Shown: positions 33,334-41,471 of the stretch, one piece after another
Position numbering within the stretch: the first letter of the stretch is position 1
Layout: every line of letters starts with the position of its first letter
From: Pseudomonas mucoides
GTDB lineage: Bacteria; Pseudomonadota; Gammaproteobacteria; Pseudomonadales; Pseudomonadaceae
Length of the DNA: 64,000 nucleotides
Assembly (NCBI RefSeq): GCF_015461845.1
Contig: NZ_JACOPW010000001.1
Location: 434,001-498,000, forward strand
Direction: 5' to 3'
Translations under genes and position numbers: made by a program
Notes under the pieces: model-generated
The model's database searches: none
The model's input: only the letters and a program-made list of their open reading frames with translations
What the model was told of the DNA's origin: nothing

Positions 33334-34782
33334 CGTGGAGCGCCCTCGGCTGATAAAACGGGCGTAGCGCCTTTCGAAATCGCGCAACGCTCCGCTGTGC
33401 TCGAGTTTTTCCAAGGCATAGAGGCGAGTGGTGTTGAGGAAACGGTAGCGGGTCACACCGCGGCCCTCCTCCACCGACAACAATGATTTGAGTGCCAGGT
33501 GTTCTACCGCTTGCATCACACATCCGGGCGGCAGTACCGAGCAATTGATCACCGCCATGGCGGCGTCCAGGGTGAAGGCCATTTTGAACACGGCCAGGCG
33601 CTGCAACACCGTTTGCTCCTTTGGGTTCAACTGCTCATAGCTCCAGTCCAGCGCAGCTTTCAGGGTTTGGTGCCGGGGGACGGCCGTGCGCCGGCCTTGG
33701 GTCAGCAGCTGAAAACAATTGTCGAGCTGGGATTGCAGCCCGACCAATGCCAGTGCGTCGATTTGCGCGGCCGCCAGCTCGATGGCCAGGGGCAAACCAT
33801 CAAGCCTGCGGCAGATATCACCAACGGTGCTGAGGTCTTGTTCGCGCAGGGCAAAGCCTTGTTGACGGGCGCGGGCGCGACTGACGAACAATTGCACGGC
33901 CGAATAGCCCATGACTTGCGCCACACTCTGCCACTCGGAGTTGGGCGGCACCGCCAGCGACGGTAGACGCACCAGCGTTTCCCCGGCGGCCAACAATGGT
34001 TCGCGGCTGGTGGCCAGAATCGACAGCCGGGGCGCCGCGATCAGCAGGCTTTCAACCAGCGTTCGACAGCGCCGCAGCAGGTGCTCGCAGTTGTCGAGCA
34101 CCAGTAACGCGTGGCGCTGCGCCAACGCCTCAAGGGCAGTCCCGACATCGGGTTCGAGGGCGCGCGTCAGATGGTCAACGACTTGCGCGGGATCATCAAT
34201 CGCCCCCAGATCAACCAGCCAGACGCCGTCCTGATAGTGTTGCAACAACAACTCGGCCACGCGCAACGCCACGGTAGTCTTACCGATGCCGCCGGGGCCA
34301 ACCAGCGTCATCAAACGCCGCACCGGCAACTGCCGCACCAGACTGCCGACAATCGAGTCACGACCGGTCACCGGCGTGAGCCGTGCCGGCAGGTTGTGTT
34401 GAGCTTTTTGAATGGATTGGATCGACACAGGTGCACCCGCCGGCAGGTGCTGCACCGGGGCCACAAAGCTGTACCCGCGCTGGGGAATGTTGACGATGTA
34501 GCGCTGACCGTTTTGCCCGTCGCCCAGGGCGCGACGTAGCGCAGCAATGTGCACGCGCAGGTTGATTTCCTCGACCACCGACGTCGGCCAGACCCGGGCA
34601 ATCAGTTCGTCCTTGCTGACCACCGTCCCGGCGCGCTCGACCAGCACCTGCAAAATGTCCAGGGCCCGCCCGCCCATGCGCAGCGGCCGATCACCGTCCA
34701 GGATCAGCCGTTGCCGTTGGTGAAACGCGTAGGGGCCGAAATGCAGCACCGCTTCGCTGATCAAATCTGTAAGGCTGTTCAT
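33298..34782 (-). CDS. Winged-helix regulator with NTPase domain, short paralogue
   Basis: ATG 34782 gives 494 residues. The winged helix (about 10-105, DILQVLVERAGTVVSKDELIARVW, EEINLRVHIAALRRALGDG) and the NTPase (GPGGIGKTTVALRVAE, LLVLDNCEHLL, ILATSREPL, DGLPLAIELAAAQ) run in parallel with the neighbour at 30529, with about half of positions identical by eye in these stretches. The chain stops shortly after the NTPase-associated helical domain, so about 400 residues of sensory repeats are missing. It may be a natural short form or a truncated copy. No good ribosome site is visible before ATG 34782. Its last 36 bp overlap the end of the convergent paralogue. Confidence 0.82.
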   Translation of the reverse strand: MNSLTDLISEAVLHFGPYAFHQRQRLILDGDRPLRMGGRALDILQVLVERAGTVVSKDELIARVWPTSVVEEINLRVHIAALRRALGDGQNGQRYIVNIPQRGYSFVAPVQHLPAGAPVSIQSIQKAQHNLPARLTPVTGRDSIVGSLVRQLPVRRLMTLVGPGGIGKTTVALRVAELLLQHYQDGVWLVDLGAIDDPAQVVDHLTRALEPDVGTALEALAQRHALLVLDNCEHLLRRCRTLVESLLIAAPRLSILATSREPLLAAGETLVRLPSLAVPPNSEWQSVAQVMGYSAVQLFVSRARARQQGFALREQDLSTVGDICRRLDGLPLAIELAAAQIDALALVGLQSQLDNCFQLLTQGRRTAVPRHQTLKAALDWSYEQLNPKEQTVLQRLAVFKMAFTLDAAMAVINCSVLPPGCVMQAVEHLALKSLLSVEEGRGVTRYRFLNTTRLYALEKLEHSGALRDFERRYARFISRGRSTSAGQLALQLVE

Positions 34783-34967
34783 GCACGTTCGCGTGCTGAA
34801 AACCTGGCCAGGCTCTAAGTGCCACAACCCACCTTCGCACTCGCCTTCCAGGCTCCCGCACCTCCCTTGCAAAGAGTTCAGGGGTATCTTGGCAGCCCTG
34901 CGTGACGGTTCAACGGCCACGGAGGGAGCGTCCCGGCCATCAAGGTGCGCATGACGGACACAACACG

Positions 34968-35918
34968 CTAGCTGAACTGTTCACGGTACTGACTGGGGGT
35001 CAGGCCAAGCTTTTCGCCGAACAGGAAACGCATGTGGCGCACGCTGCCAAAGCCGCTTTTGAACGCCACCGTCTTGAGCGGCAGGTCACTGGTTTCCAGC
35101 AGGCTTCTGGCGCGGTCGATGCGCGCGTTTTGCAAAAACTCCATCGGTGTCATGTTCACTTCCCGGGCAAAAACCCGGGTGAAGTGCCGCGCACTCATGG
35201 TTGCCAGACCGGCCATGCGCTCGATGCAGAACGCTTCATCCAGGTGTTCCAGCACATAGTTTTGCACCCGGGTGATCGGCGTTTCGTGCGGGGCAACCGT
35301 GGCCATCAACGGGCTGAATTGCGCCTGTCCGCCCTGGCGCTTCATCACCACCAACAGCACTTTGGCCACGTCCTGCGCGACTTTTTTGCCATGGTCTTCG
35401 GCGACTACCGCCAGCGCCAGGTCGATGCCGGCGGTCACGCCGCCGGAGGTGATGAGGTTACGGTCCAGCACGTAAATCTGATCGGTCTCCACGGTGGCCT
35501 TGGGGAAGCCTTTGATCAGCCGTTCGGTGTAGTGCCAGTGAGTGGTCACGCGGTAACCGTCGAGCAAACCGGCGTGCCCCAACACGAAAGCCCCCGTGCA
35601 GATCGAACCGTATCGCCCGGCGCGATTCACCGCGCCCGTGAGCCAGTTGAGCAACGGCGGGTGTTTCTCGTTATAGGCACCGGGGCCGCCCGGCACCAGC
35701 AGCAGGTCGTAGCCTTGAGTTGCCTGATCAATGTGCAGATCGGCCTGGACGTTGACGCCGTTGGACGCACGCAATGCGCCGGGTTCGGTGCCGATGGTCG
35801 TGAGGACGTAGTGGTCAGCCGGGGCCAGGTAGCGGTTGGCGATGGAAAACACCTCCATGGGACCGGCCATGTCGAGCAGGAGGAAGCCCGGGAATAACAC
35901 CATTGCCACGGTTTTCAT
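34968..35918 (-). CDS. GlxA-family regulator (DJ-1/PfpI plus AraC domains)
   Basis: A 316-residue regulator with two domains. Residues 1-180 are a DJ-1/PfpI amidotransferase-like fold (MVLFPGFLLLDMAGPMEVFS; nucleophile-elbow Cys in GSICTGAFVLGHAGLL). Residues about 215-316 are an AraC DNA-binding domain (CIERMAGLATMSARHFTRVFAREV, PLKTVAFKSGFGSVRHMRFLF). This type regulates amine, arginine or carnitine use in Pseudomonas; the target here is unknown. No ribosome site stands out before ATG 35918. Confidence 0.92.
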   Translation of the reverse strand: MKTVAMVLFPGFLLLDMAGPMEVFSIANRYLAPADHYVLTTIGTEPGALRASNGVNVQADLHIDQATQGYDLLLVPGGPGAYNEKHPPLLNWLTGAVNRAGRYGSICTGAFVLGHAGLLDGYRVTTHWHYTERLIKGFPKATVETDQIYVLDRNLITSGGVTAGIDLALAVVAEDHGKKVAQDVAKVLLVVMKRQGGQAQFSPLMATVAPHETPITRVQNYVLEHLDEAFCIERMAGLATMSARHFTRVFAREVNMTPMEFLQNARIDRARSLLETSDLPLKTVAFKSGFGSVRHMRFLFGEKLGLTPSQYREQFS

Positions 35919-36263
35919 GGGTTAGAAATCACTGAAGTCAAAAAAGAATACCGGCCAGACACCGGGCCCTGTAGGTGAGCCTGCTCGCGATGGCGGGGTA
36001 TCAGTTGATATCAATGTTGACTGACACACCGGGATCGCGAGCAGGCTCACTCCTACAGGGGGTTGTGTGTAAGGCGTTAAAAGGGTGCTGTGCATTATGG
36101 CCAATCGTGGCGCCTGTGTCGGGAAAGAATGCGTGATCGTCCGCTCACTACTGTCAACCTCATCGGGACAGTGTTTCAATTTTCATCTACTTATTGCACC
36201 CACCAGTAACCATTAATCTTCTCCTCACTCGGACGAATCAACGTCCCAACAGGAGATTTCATC
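35919..36263. other. 345-bp intergenic region with an inverted REP pair
   Basis: REP arms near 35969-35989 (CCTGTAGGTGAGCCTGCTCG) and 36037-36059 (CGAGCAGGCTCACTCCTACA) face each other around a centre with the pairing TCAGTTGATATCAA. The rest, between two divergent genes, should hold the promoters of the GlxA-type gene and of pirin; I cannot place them with confidence. Confidence 0.75.
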
Positions 36264-36986
36264 ATGCTGACCCTTCGCAAAGCTTCTGATCGCGGCGCGG
36301 CCAATCACGGTTGGTTGAAGTCGTTCCATACCTTTTCCTTCGCCAACTATCGCAACCCCAAAGAACAGGGTTTTTCAGACCTGCTGGTGATCAACGATGA
36401 CCGCGTGGCGGCCGGTAAAGGCTTCGGCCAACACCCTCACCGCGACATGGAGATTTTCTCCTACGTGCTCGAAGGCGCGCTGGAACACAAGGACACGCTG
36501 GGTACCGGTTCGGTGATCCGTCCGGGTGATGTGCAGTTGATGAGCGCCGGCAGTGGCGTGGCCCACAGCGAGTACAACCACTCGGCGACACGGCCCGTGC
36601 ATTTCCTGCAAATCTGGATCGTGCCGCAAGTCAGCGGCGCCAAACCGCGTTATCAGCAAGAGCACTTCAGCACGCAAAAGAAACGCGGACGTCTGCAACT
36701 GATCATCTCCCCCGACGGCGACAAGGGTTCGCTGAAAGTGCGACAGGACGCACGTGTGTACGCCGCGCTGATCGACGGCAAGGAAAGCGCTGCGCTGGAA
36801 CTGGCGGCGAATCGTTATGCTTATGTGCACGTGGCCCGTGGCAGCGTTGAACTCAATGGCGTGCAGTTGCAGGAAGGTGATGGCGTGCGGGTTCGCAATG
36901 AGCAGGTGCTGACGTTGAGCAACGGTGCGGATGCTGAAGTGCTGGTATTCGACCTGCGCCCGCAAGAGCTGCCTGAAATGCCATAA
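36264..36986 (+). CDS. Pirin-family bicupin protein
   Basis: A 240-residue protein with AGGAG eight bases before ATG 36264. The pirin signature is clear: RGAANHGWLKSFHTFSFANY, then the metal ligands in GFGQHPHRDMEIFSYVLEG and SAGSGVAHSEYN (His, His, Glu, His). The length and sequence match the YhhW group, which has quercetin 2,3-dioxygenase activity in vitro; the physiological substrate is unsettled. In Pseudomonas it often stands alone next to regulators, as here beside a GlxA-type gene. Confidence 0.93.
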   Translation: MLTLRKASDRGAANHGWLKSFHTFSFANYRNPKEQGFSDLLVINDDRVAAGKGFGQHPHRDMEIFSYVLEGALEHKDTLGTGSVIRPGDVQLMSAGSGVAHSEYNHSATRPVHFLQIWIVPQVSGAKPRYQQEHFSTQKKRGRLQLIISPDGDKGSLKVRQDARVYAALIDGKESAALELAANRYAYVHVARGSVELNGVQLQEGDGVRVRNEQVLTLSNGADAEVLVFDLRPQELPEMP

Positions 36987-37002
36987 CTGTTAAACGCAAA
37001 TC

Positions 37003-37042
37003 CCTGTAGCAGCCGGACGCAGGCTTCGCCAGCGGCTACAGG
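37003..37042. repeat. REP-like hairpin between convergent genes
   Basis: CCTGTAGC at 37003-37010 and GCTACAGG at 37035-37042 with an inner pairing (GCAGGCTTCGCC region). It fills the 60-bp gap between pirin and the convergent LysR gene and may serve as terminator for both. Confidence 0.65.
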
Positions 37043-37046
37043 TGTG

Positions 37047-37922
37047 TTATTCGCCGGTGCCGGAGAACACCGCGACAATTTCATCGATCACCGCCCGCAC
37101 CCGCGCGGTGTGCCGCAAGTCGGCGTGGGTCACCAGCCAGACGTCATACGGCAGCGGTCGCGTGCGTTCCGGCCACAGCCTGACCAACCCGTCCCTCTCC
37201 CCCATGTACACCGGAATTTCCCCCAGCCCGATACCCGCCGCAATCGATCGACGCACCAACAGGCTGGAGCTCAGGCTCGACACAATCCGCCCGCGATGCA
37301 ACGGCTCCGACACCAGCGTCATGTCCTTCTGGTTTTGCAGGTACGGCTGATACACCACCAGATCATGCCCCTCGAACGCCGAGCCCGGCGCCGGCACGCC
37401 GTGGGCGTCCACATACGCCTGCGACGCAAAAAGCCCCACCGGCCAGCGGGCGATTCGTCGCGCGATCAGGTCCGGGTTATCCGGCCGGGTATTGCGCACG
37501 GCGATGTCGGCTTCGCGTTTGGCAAGGCTGAGAATCTGCGTCGAGGCGTCCAGTTGCACGCGTACGTCGGGGTGCTGTTGATGCAGGCGCGCAATGGCCG
37601 GGATCAGAAAATCGATGGCCATGGAATCGGTGGTGCTGACCCTGACGAGCCCGGTCAAGCGGTCATCCAGCCCCTGGATCTGCCGCTGCAGCTCCAGCGC
37701 CGAGCGCTCCATTTTTTCCACCGCCGCCAGCGCCGCCTCGCCGACGGCGGTCAGTGCATAACCTTCCGAGGTGCGCAGGAACAACGTGGCACTCAATGAC
37801 TTTTCCAGCGCCGTAATCCGTCGCCCCACCGTGGCCTGATCGACCCCCAGCACCCGCGCGGCGCCGCGCAGTGTCGACTCTCGGCAAACCGCGAGAAATA
37901 CCCGTGCGTCATCCCAATTCAT
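37047..37922 (-). CDS. LysR-family transcriptional regulator, divergent to an MFS gene
   Basis: A 291-residue LysR protein; AGGAG precedes ATG 37922 by six bases. The helix-turn-helix is WDDARVFLAVCRESTLRGAARVLGVD followed by QATVGRRITALEKSLSATLF. It stands 113 bp from the divergent YbfB-type transporter at 38036, the usual layout for a LysR regulator and its target. Confidence 0.92.
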   Translation of the reverse strand: MNWDDARVFLAVCRESTLRGAARVLGVDQATVGRRITALEKSLSATLFLRTSEGYALTAVGEAALAAVEKMERSALELQRQIQGLDDRLTGLVRVSTTDSMAIDFLIPAIARLHQQHPDVRVQLDASTQILSLAKREADIAVRNTRPDNPDLIARRIARWPVGLFASQAYVDAHGVPAPGSAFEGHDLVVYQPYLQNQKDMTLVSEPLHRGRIVSSLSSSLLVRRSIAAGIGLGEIPVYMGERDGLVRLWPERTRPLPYDVWLVTHADLRHTARVRAVIDEIVAVFSGTGE

Positions 37923-38035
37923 GCGGCTCTCCTACCGATGCATATACGCATCACCATAACGCAAAATCGCTGCGTTATTGCATCAGATAATCGCGATAGG
38001 CTGAAGGCCAGCAAACACCTCTCAGGATCCTGCTC

Positions 38036-39247
38036 ATGCACAGCTCATCGACCCCCTCGCGACGCGCCATTTGGCTGCCGATCTTCGCCGGCCTCAGCGC
38101 CAGTCTGGTCAGCATTGGCCTGGCGCGGTTTGCGTACACGCCGTTGATTCCCGCATTGATCCAGGCGCACTGGTTTTGCGCCAGCGACGTGGTTTACCTC
38201 GGCGCCGCCAACCTCGTGGGCTATCTGATTGGCGCCCTGATCGGCCGCCCCGTCGCGCAACGCACCTCCAACAAAACCGCGCTGCGGCTGATGATGTTGG
38301 CGGTGACACTGTCGTTTTTCGCCTGTGGCTTTCCCTTGTCGGTGAGTTGGTTCTTTGGCTGGCGCCTGCTGTCGGGCGTTGCCGGTGGCGCGATCATGGT
38401 GCTGGTGGCCGCGACCGTGTTGCCCCACGTGCCGGCATCACGCCGCGGGTTGGCCAGCGGTGCGATTTTTCTAGGGATTGGCCTGGGCATTGCCGGTTCG
38501 GGGACGATTGTTCCGCCGTTGCTGAGCCTTGGCTTGCAGCAGACCTGGTTTGGCCTCGGTTTGTTGTCCCTGGTGCTCACCGCTGCCAGTTGGTTCGGCT
38601 GGCCGTCAGAGGCGCACCACCCAGCCGTCGCGCCATCAATCGACGAGCCCAAGACGGCCACTGATCCACGGGTATACCTGCTGTTCGCTCAATACGCGTT
38701 CATGGCCGCCGGACTGGTGCCCGCCATGGTGTTTCTGGTGGATTACGTCGCCCGTGGTCTCGGTGCCGGGCCGCACGTCGGCGCACTGATTTGGGTGATG
38801 TATGGCCTCGGCGCGATTATCGGGCCGGTGAGTTATGGCTTTCTGGCGGATCAGTTCGGCGCGAAGGTCAGTATTCGCGTGGTGCTGGTGGGGCAAGCAA
38901 TTGCCGTTGGCCTGTTGGCGATATCGAGTTCCTTTACGGCGCTGGCCTTGCTGGCGGTGATTCTCGGCTCGTTCCCGCCGGGCATCGTCCCGTTGGCGCT
39001 GGCACGGGTTCATGAACTGATCCCGCAGCATCATCAGCAGCAAGTGGCCTGGAGCCGCGCGACGGTTTCGTTCGCAACCTTTCAGGCCATCGCCGGGTTT
39101 GCCTATTCGGCGTTGTTCAATGCCAGCGGCGGTCATCACGCCTTGTTGTTTGTCATCGCGGCCGGTGCGATTGTGGTTGCACTGCTGCTGGAACAGGGCA
39201 TGCGTTTGCTCAACCGTCGTGATGATTTGCTGCCTGTTTTGAACTGA
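38036..39247 (+). CDS. YbfB/YjiJ-family MFS transporter
   Basis: A 403-residue membrane protein with about twelve hydrophobic segments, starting at ATG 38036 after AGGA. The entry GLSASLVSIGLARFAYTPLIPALI is the signature of the YbfB/YjiJ branch of the major facilitator superfamily. Substrates of this branch are mostly unknown. The divergent LysR gene is the probable regulator. The quinone oxidoreductase gene follows after 58 bp on the same strand. Confidence 0.9.
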   Translation: MHSSSTPSRRAIWLPIFAGLSASLVSIGLARFAYTPLIPALIQAHWFCASDVVYLGAANLVGYLIGALIGRPVAQRTSNKTALRLMMLAVTLSFFACGFPLSVSWFFGWRLLSGVAGGAIMVLVAATVLPHVPASRRGLASGAIFLGIGLGIAGSGTIVPPLLSLGLQQTWFGLGLLSLVLTAASWFGWPSEAHHPAVAPSIDEPKTATDPRVYLLFAQYAFMAAGLVPAMVFLVDYVARGLGAGPHVGALIWVMYGLGAIIGPVSYGFLADQFGAKVSIRVVLVGQAIAVGLLAISSSFTALALLAVILGSFPPGIVPLALARVHELIPQHHQQQVAWSRATVSFATFQAIAGFAYSALFNASGGHHALLFVIAAGAIVVALLLEQGMRLLNRRDDLLPVLN

Positions 39248-39305
39248 ATCACCGCTCCCTCAATGCGGTCCCACTGTTATGACTTCTCTGTCCCAGGACT
39301 TCGAC

Positions 39306-40304
39306 ATGACCTTGCCTCAAACCATGACCCTGATTGAAATCACCGAGCCCGGCGGCCCCGAGGTGTTGAAGCCGCGTCAGGAGCCGGTGCCCACCCCGGC
39401 GGCGGGCGAAGTGTTGATTCGCGTGCACGCTGCGGGGATCAACCGCCCTGATGCGCTTCAACGTGCCGGCAAATACCCGCTGAAACCCGGCATGAGCCCG
39501 TTCCCGGGGCTGGAAGTGGCCGGGGAAGTGGTGGCCATCGGCGCCGGCGTCAGCGAATTCATTGTTGGCGACAAGGTCTGCGCGCTGACCAACGGCGGCG
39601 GCTACGCGCAGTATTGCGTGGCACCGGCCGGCCAGACACTGCCGATCCCTGAGGGGATGGATTGGGTGCACGCGGCGGCAGTCCCGGAAACCTTCTTCAC
39701 GGTGTGGGCCAACCTGTTCGAGATGGGCGGCGCCAGCAAAGGCCAGCGCGCCCTGATCCACGGCGGCACCAGTGGCATCGGCACCACCGCGTTGATGTTG
39801 TGCCGCGAGTTCGGGGTCAAGGCATTCGCCACGGCGGGCAGCGAGGACAAGTGTGCGGTGATCCGCCAGTTGGGGGCCGAGCCGATCAACTACCGCGACC
39901 AGGATTTCGCCGAGGTCATCGCGCAAAAAACCGCCGGCAAAGGGGTGAACGTGATCCTCGACATCATGGGCGGTTCGTACCTGAATCCAAATATTGCGGC
40001 GCTGGGCATGGAGGGTCGACTGGTGATGCTGGGCTTTCTTGGTGGTGCTCACGCCAAGGATGTCGATTTGCTGGCGATCATGGCCAAGCGCGCGATCATC
40101 ACCGGTTCCCTGTTGCGCTCACGCACCCGCGAAGAAAAGGCCTCGATTGCTGAACAGTTGCGCGAGTACGTCTGGCCAGTGCTCGCCGCCGGGCGTTGCC
40201 TGCCGATGATCGACAAGGTGTATGCACTCAACGATGCGTCACAGGCCCATGCGCGGATGGAGGCTGGGGATCATGTTGGGAAGATTGTGTTGAAGGTGGA
40301 TTGA
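39306..40304 (+). CDS. NAD(P)H quinone oxidoreductase, PIG3/QOR type
   Basis: ATG 39306 has AGGA eight bases upstream and gives 332 residues; an in-frame ATG at 39279 has no ribosome site. The medium-chain dehydrogenase fold lacks the zinc ligands. Motifs: AGINRPDALQRAGKYPLKPG near 48-67 and the nucleotide loop HGGTSGIGTTA near 147-157. Members reduce quinones with NADPH. It may share a transcript with the MFS gene before it. Confidence 0.92.
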   Translation: MTLPQTMTLIEITEPGGPEVLKPRQEPVPTPAAGEVLIRVHAAGINRPDALQRAGKYPLKPGMSPFPGLEVAGEVVAIGAGVSEFIVGDKVCALTNGGGYAQYCVAPAGQTLPIPEGMDWVHAAAVPETFFTVWANLFEMGGASKGQRALIHGGTSGIGTTALMLCREFGVKAFATAGSEDKCAVIRQLGAEPINYRDQDFAEVIAQKTAGKGVNVILDIMGGSYLNPNIAALGMEGRLVMLGFLGGAHAKDVDLLAIMAKRAIITGSLLRSRTREEKASIAEQLREYVWPVLAAGRCLPMIDKVYALNDASQAHARMEAGDHVGKIVLKVD

Positions 40305-40329
40305 TCGGGATGTTTGCTTTGCCGGCAAT

Positions 40330-40432
40330 GGCCCCATCGCGAGCAAGCTCGGCTCCCACAGTGGTTTTGTGAACACCGGGGATCCCATGTGGGACCGACG
40401 GTGCGACGATTCGACTTGCCAGCGATGGGGCC
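40330..40432. repeat. REP-type inverted repeat pair
   Basis: GGCCCCATCGC at 40330-40340 and GCGATGGGGCC at 40422-40432 are perfect complements. Between them further arms pair (GGCTCCCACA / TGTGGGACC). It occupies the 231-bp gap before the hydrolase gene. Confidence 0.75.
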
Positions 40433-40535
40433 CGATCGTTCACCCCACAACCTCGTACGGCTGTCGAAATTCTTCCCGCCCCCACCACGCATCTGTTAAA
40501 ACCCGTCCTTTCCTGCTGATCTTCCGGACCATCGC

Positions 40536-41471
40536 ATGTTGTCGAATTGGTTGAGCCGCTTAGGCCGTCGCTGGCTACCGTTGCTGTGCATGACCGCGCT
40601 GATCGTCGGACTGCCGGTGAGTTGTGGCGTGCTCAAATACAAGGAACGCGAGCTGCTGTTTCGCATCGAGCCGGGCACCGCCGGTTGGTACCGCGGCCTG
40701 CCGAGCGATGTGCAGGAGTTCGACATCAAACCCGCCAGCTTCAAGGCCGGGCAAAACCTGCATGCCTGGTGGTGGCCAGCCGCGCGCCGGGATGCGCCGT
40801 CGATCCTCTACCTGCACGGTGTGCGCTGGAACCTCACGGGCCAGGCGTTTCGCATCGAGCAATTGCGCGCCATGGGTTACTCGGTGCTGGCCATCGACTA
40901 CCGAGGGTTCGGCCAAAGCAAAGGTGACCTGCCCTCGGAAGCCAGTGTTTACGAAGACGCCCGAGCGGCCTGGGAGCGTTTCACCCAGATGCAACCGGAC
41001 GCCAACAAGCGCCTGATCTACGGCCATTCCCTGGGCGGCGCGGTGGCCATCGACCTCGCGGCAGACCTGGCCGCACAAGCGAAAAAGCACCATGACCCCG
41101 TGCCCGTGCGCGGCCTGGTGATCGAGTCCACGTTCACCTCGCTGGGCGATGCCGTGGCGCAAGTGGCCGACAGCAACCTGCCCGTGAAATGGCTGCCAGT
41201 GCGTTGGCTGGTGTCGCAGAAATTCGATTCCATCGACAAGATCGTCGGCATCGACATGCCGCTGCTGGTGGTCCACGGCCTGGCCGACCCGTTCATGCCT
41301 TCACGCTTCAGCCAGCAATTATTCAATGCCGCCAATGAACCCAAGCGCCTGCTGCTGGTGCCCGGAGGGACGCATAACAACAGCATGATTCTGGGTGGCA
41401 GTCAGTATCGCCAGGCAATCGATGGTTTGATGAAAGCCAAACCTAGCGGTAACCCCGGGCTTGCAGGTTGA
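40536..41471 (+). CDS. Membrane-anchored serine hydrolase (BEM46/ABHD13-like)
   Basis: A 311-residue alpha/beta hydrolase with an N-terminal membrane segment (about 14-30, LPLLCMTALIVGLPVSC). The nucleophile Ser is in IYGHSLGGAVA, the Asp in VVHGLADPFMP and the His in PGGTHNNSM; the oxyanion motif is LYLHGVRWN. A Cys follows the helix (VSCG), but the residues before it do not fit a good lipobox. The last 29 bp overlap the end of the convergent ABC transporter gene. The substrate is unknown. Confidence 0.88.
   Translation: MLSNWLSRLGRRWLPLLCMTALIVGLPVSCGVLKYKERELLFRIEPGTAGWYRGLPSDVQEFDIKPASFKAGQNLHAWWWPAARRDAPSILYLHGVRWNLTGQAFRIEQLRAMGYSVLAIDYRGFGQSKGDLPSEASVYEDARAAWERFTQMQPDANKRLIYGHSLGGAVAIDLAADLAAQAKKHHDPVPVRGLVIESTFTSLGDAVAQVADSNLPVKWLPVRWLVSQKFDSIDKIVGIDMPLLVVHGLADPFMPSRFSQQLFNAANEPKRLLLVPGGTHNNSMILGGSQYRQAIDGLMKAKPSGNPGLAG

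Noticed and set aside
34783..34920. Extended N-terminus of the short winged-helix regulator
   Set aside because: The 46 extra residues are not domain-like, and the paralogue starts at the position equal to ATG 34782.
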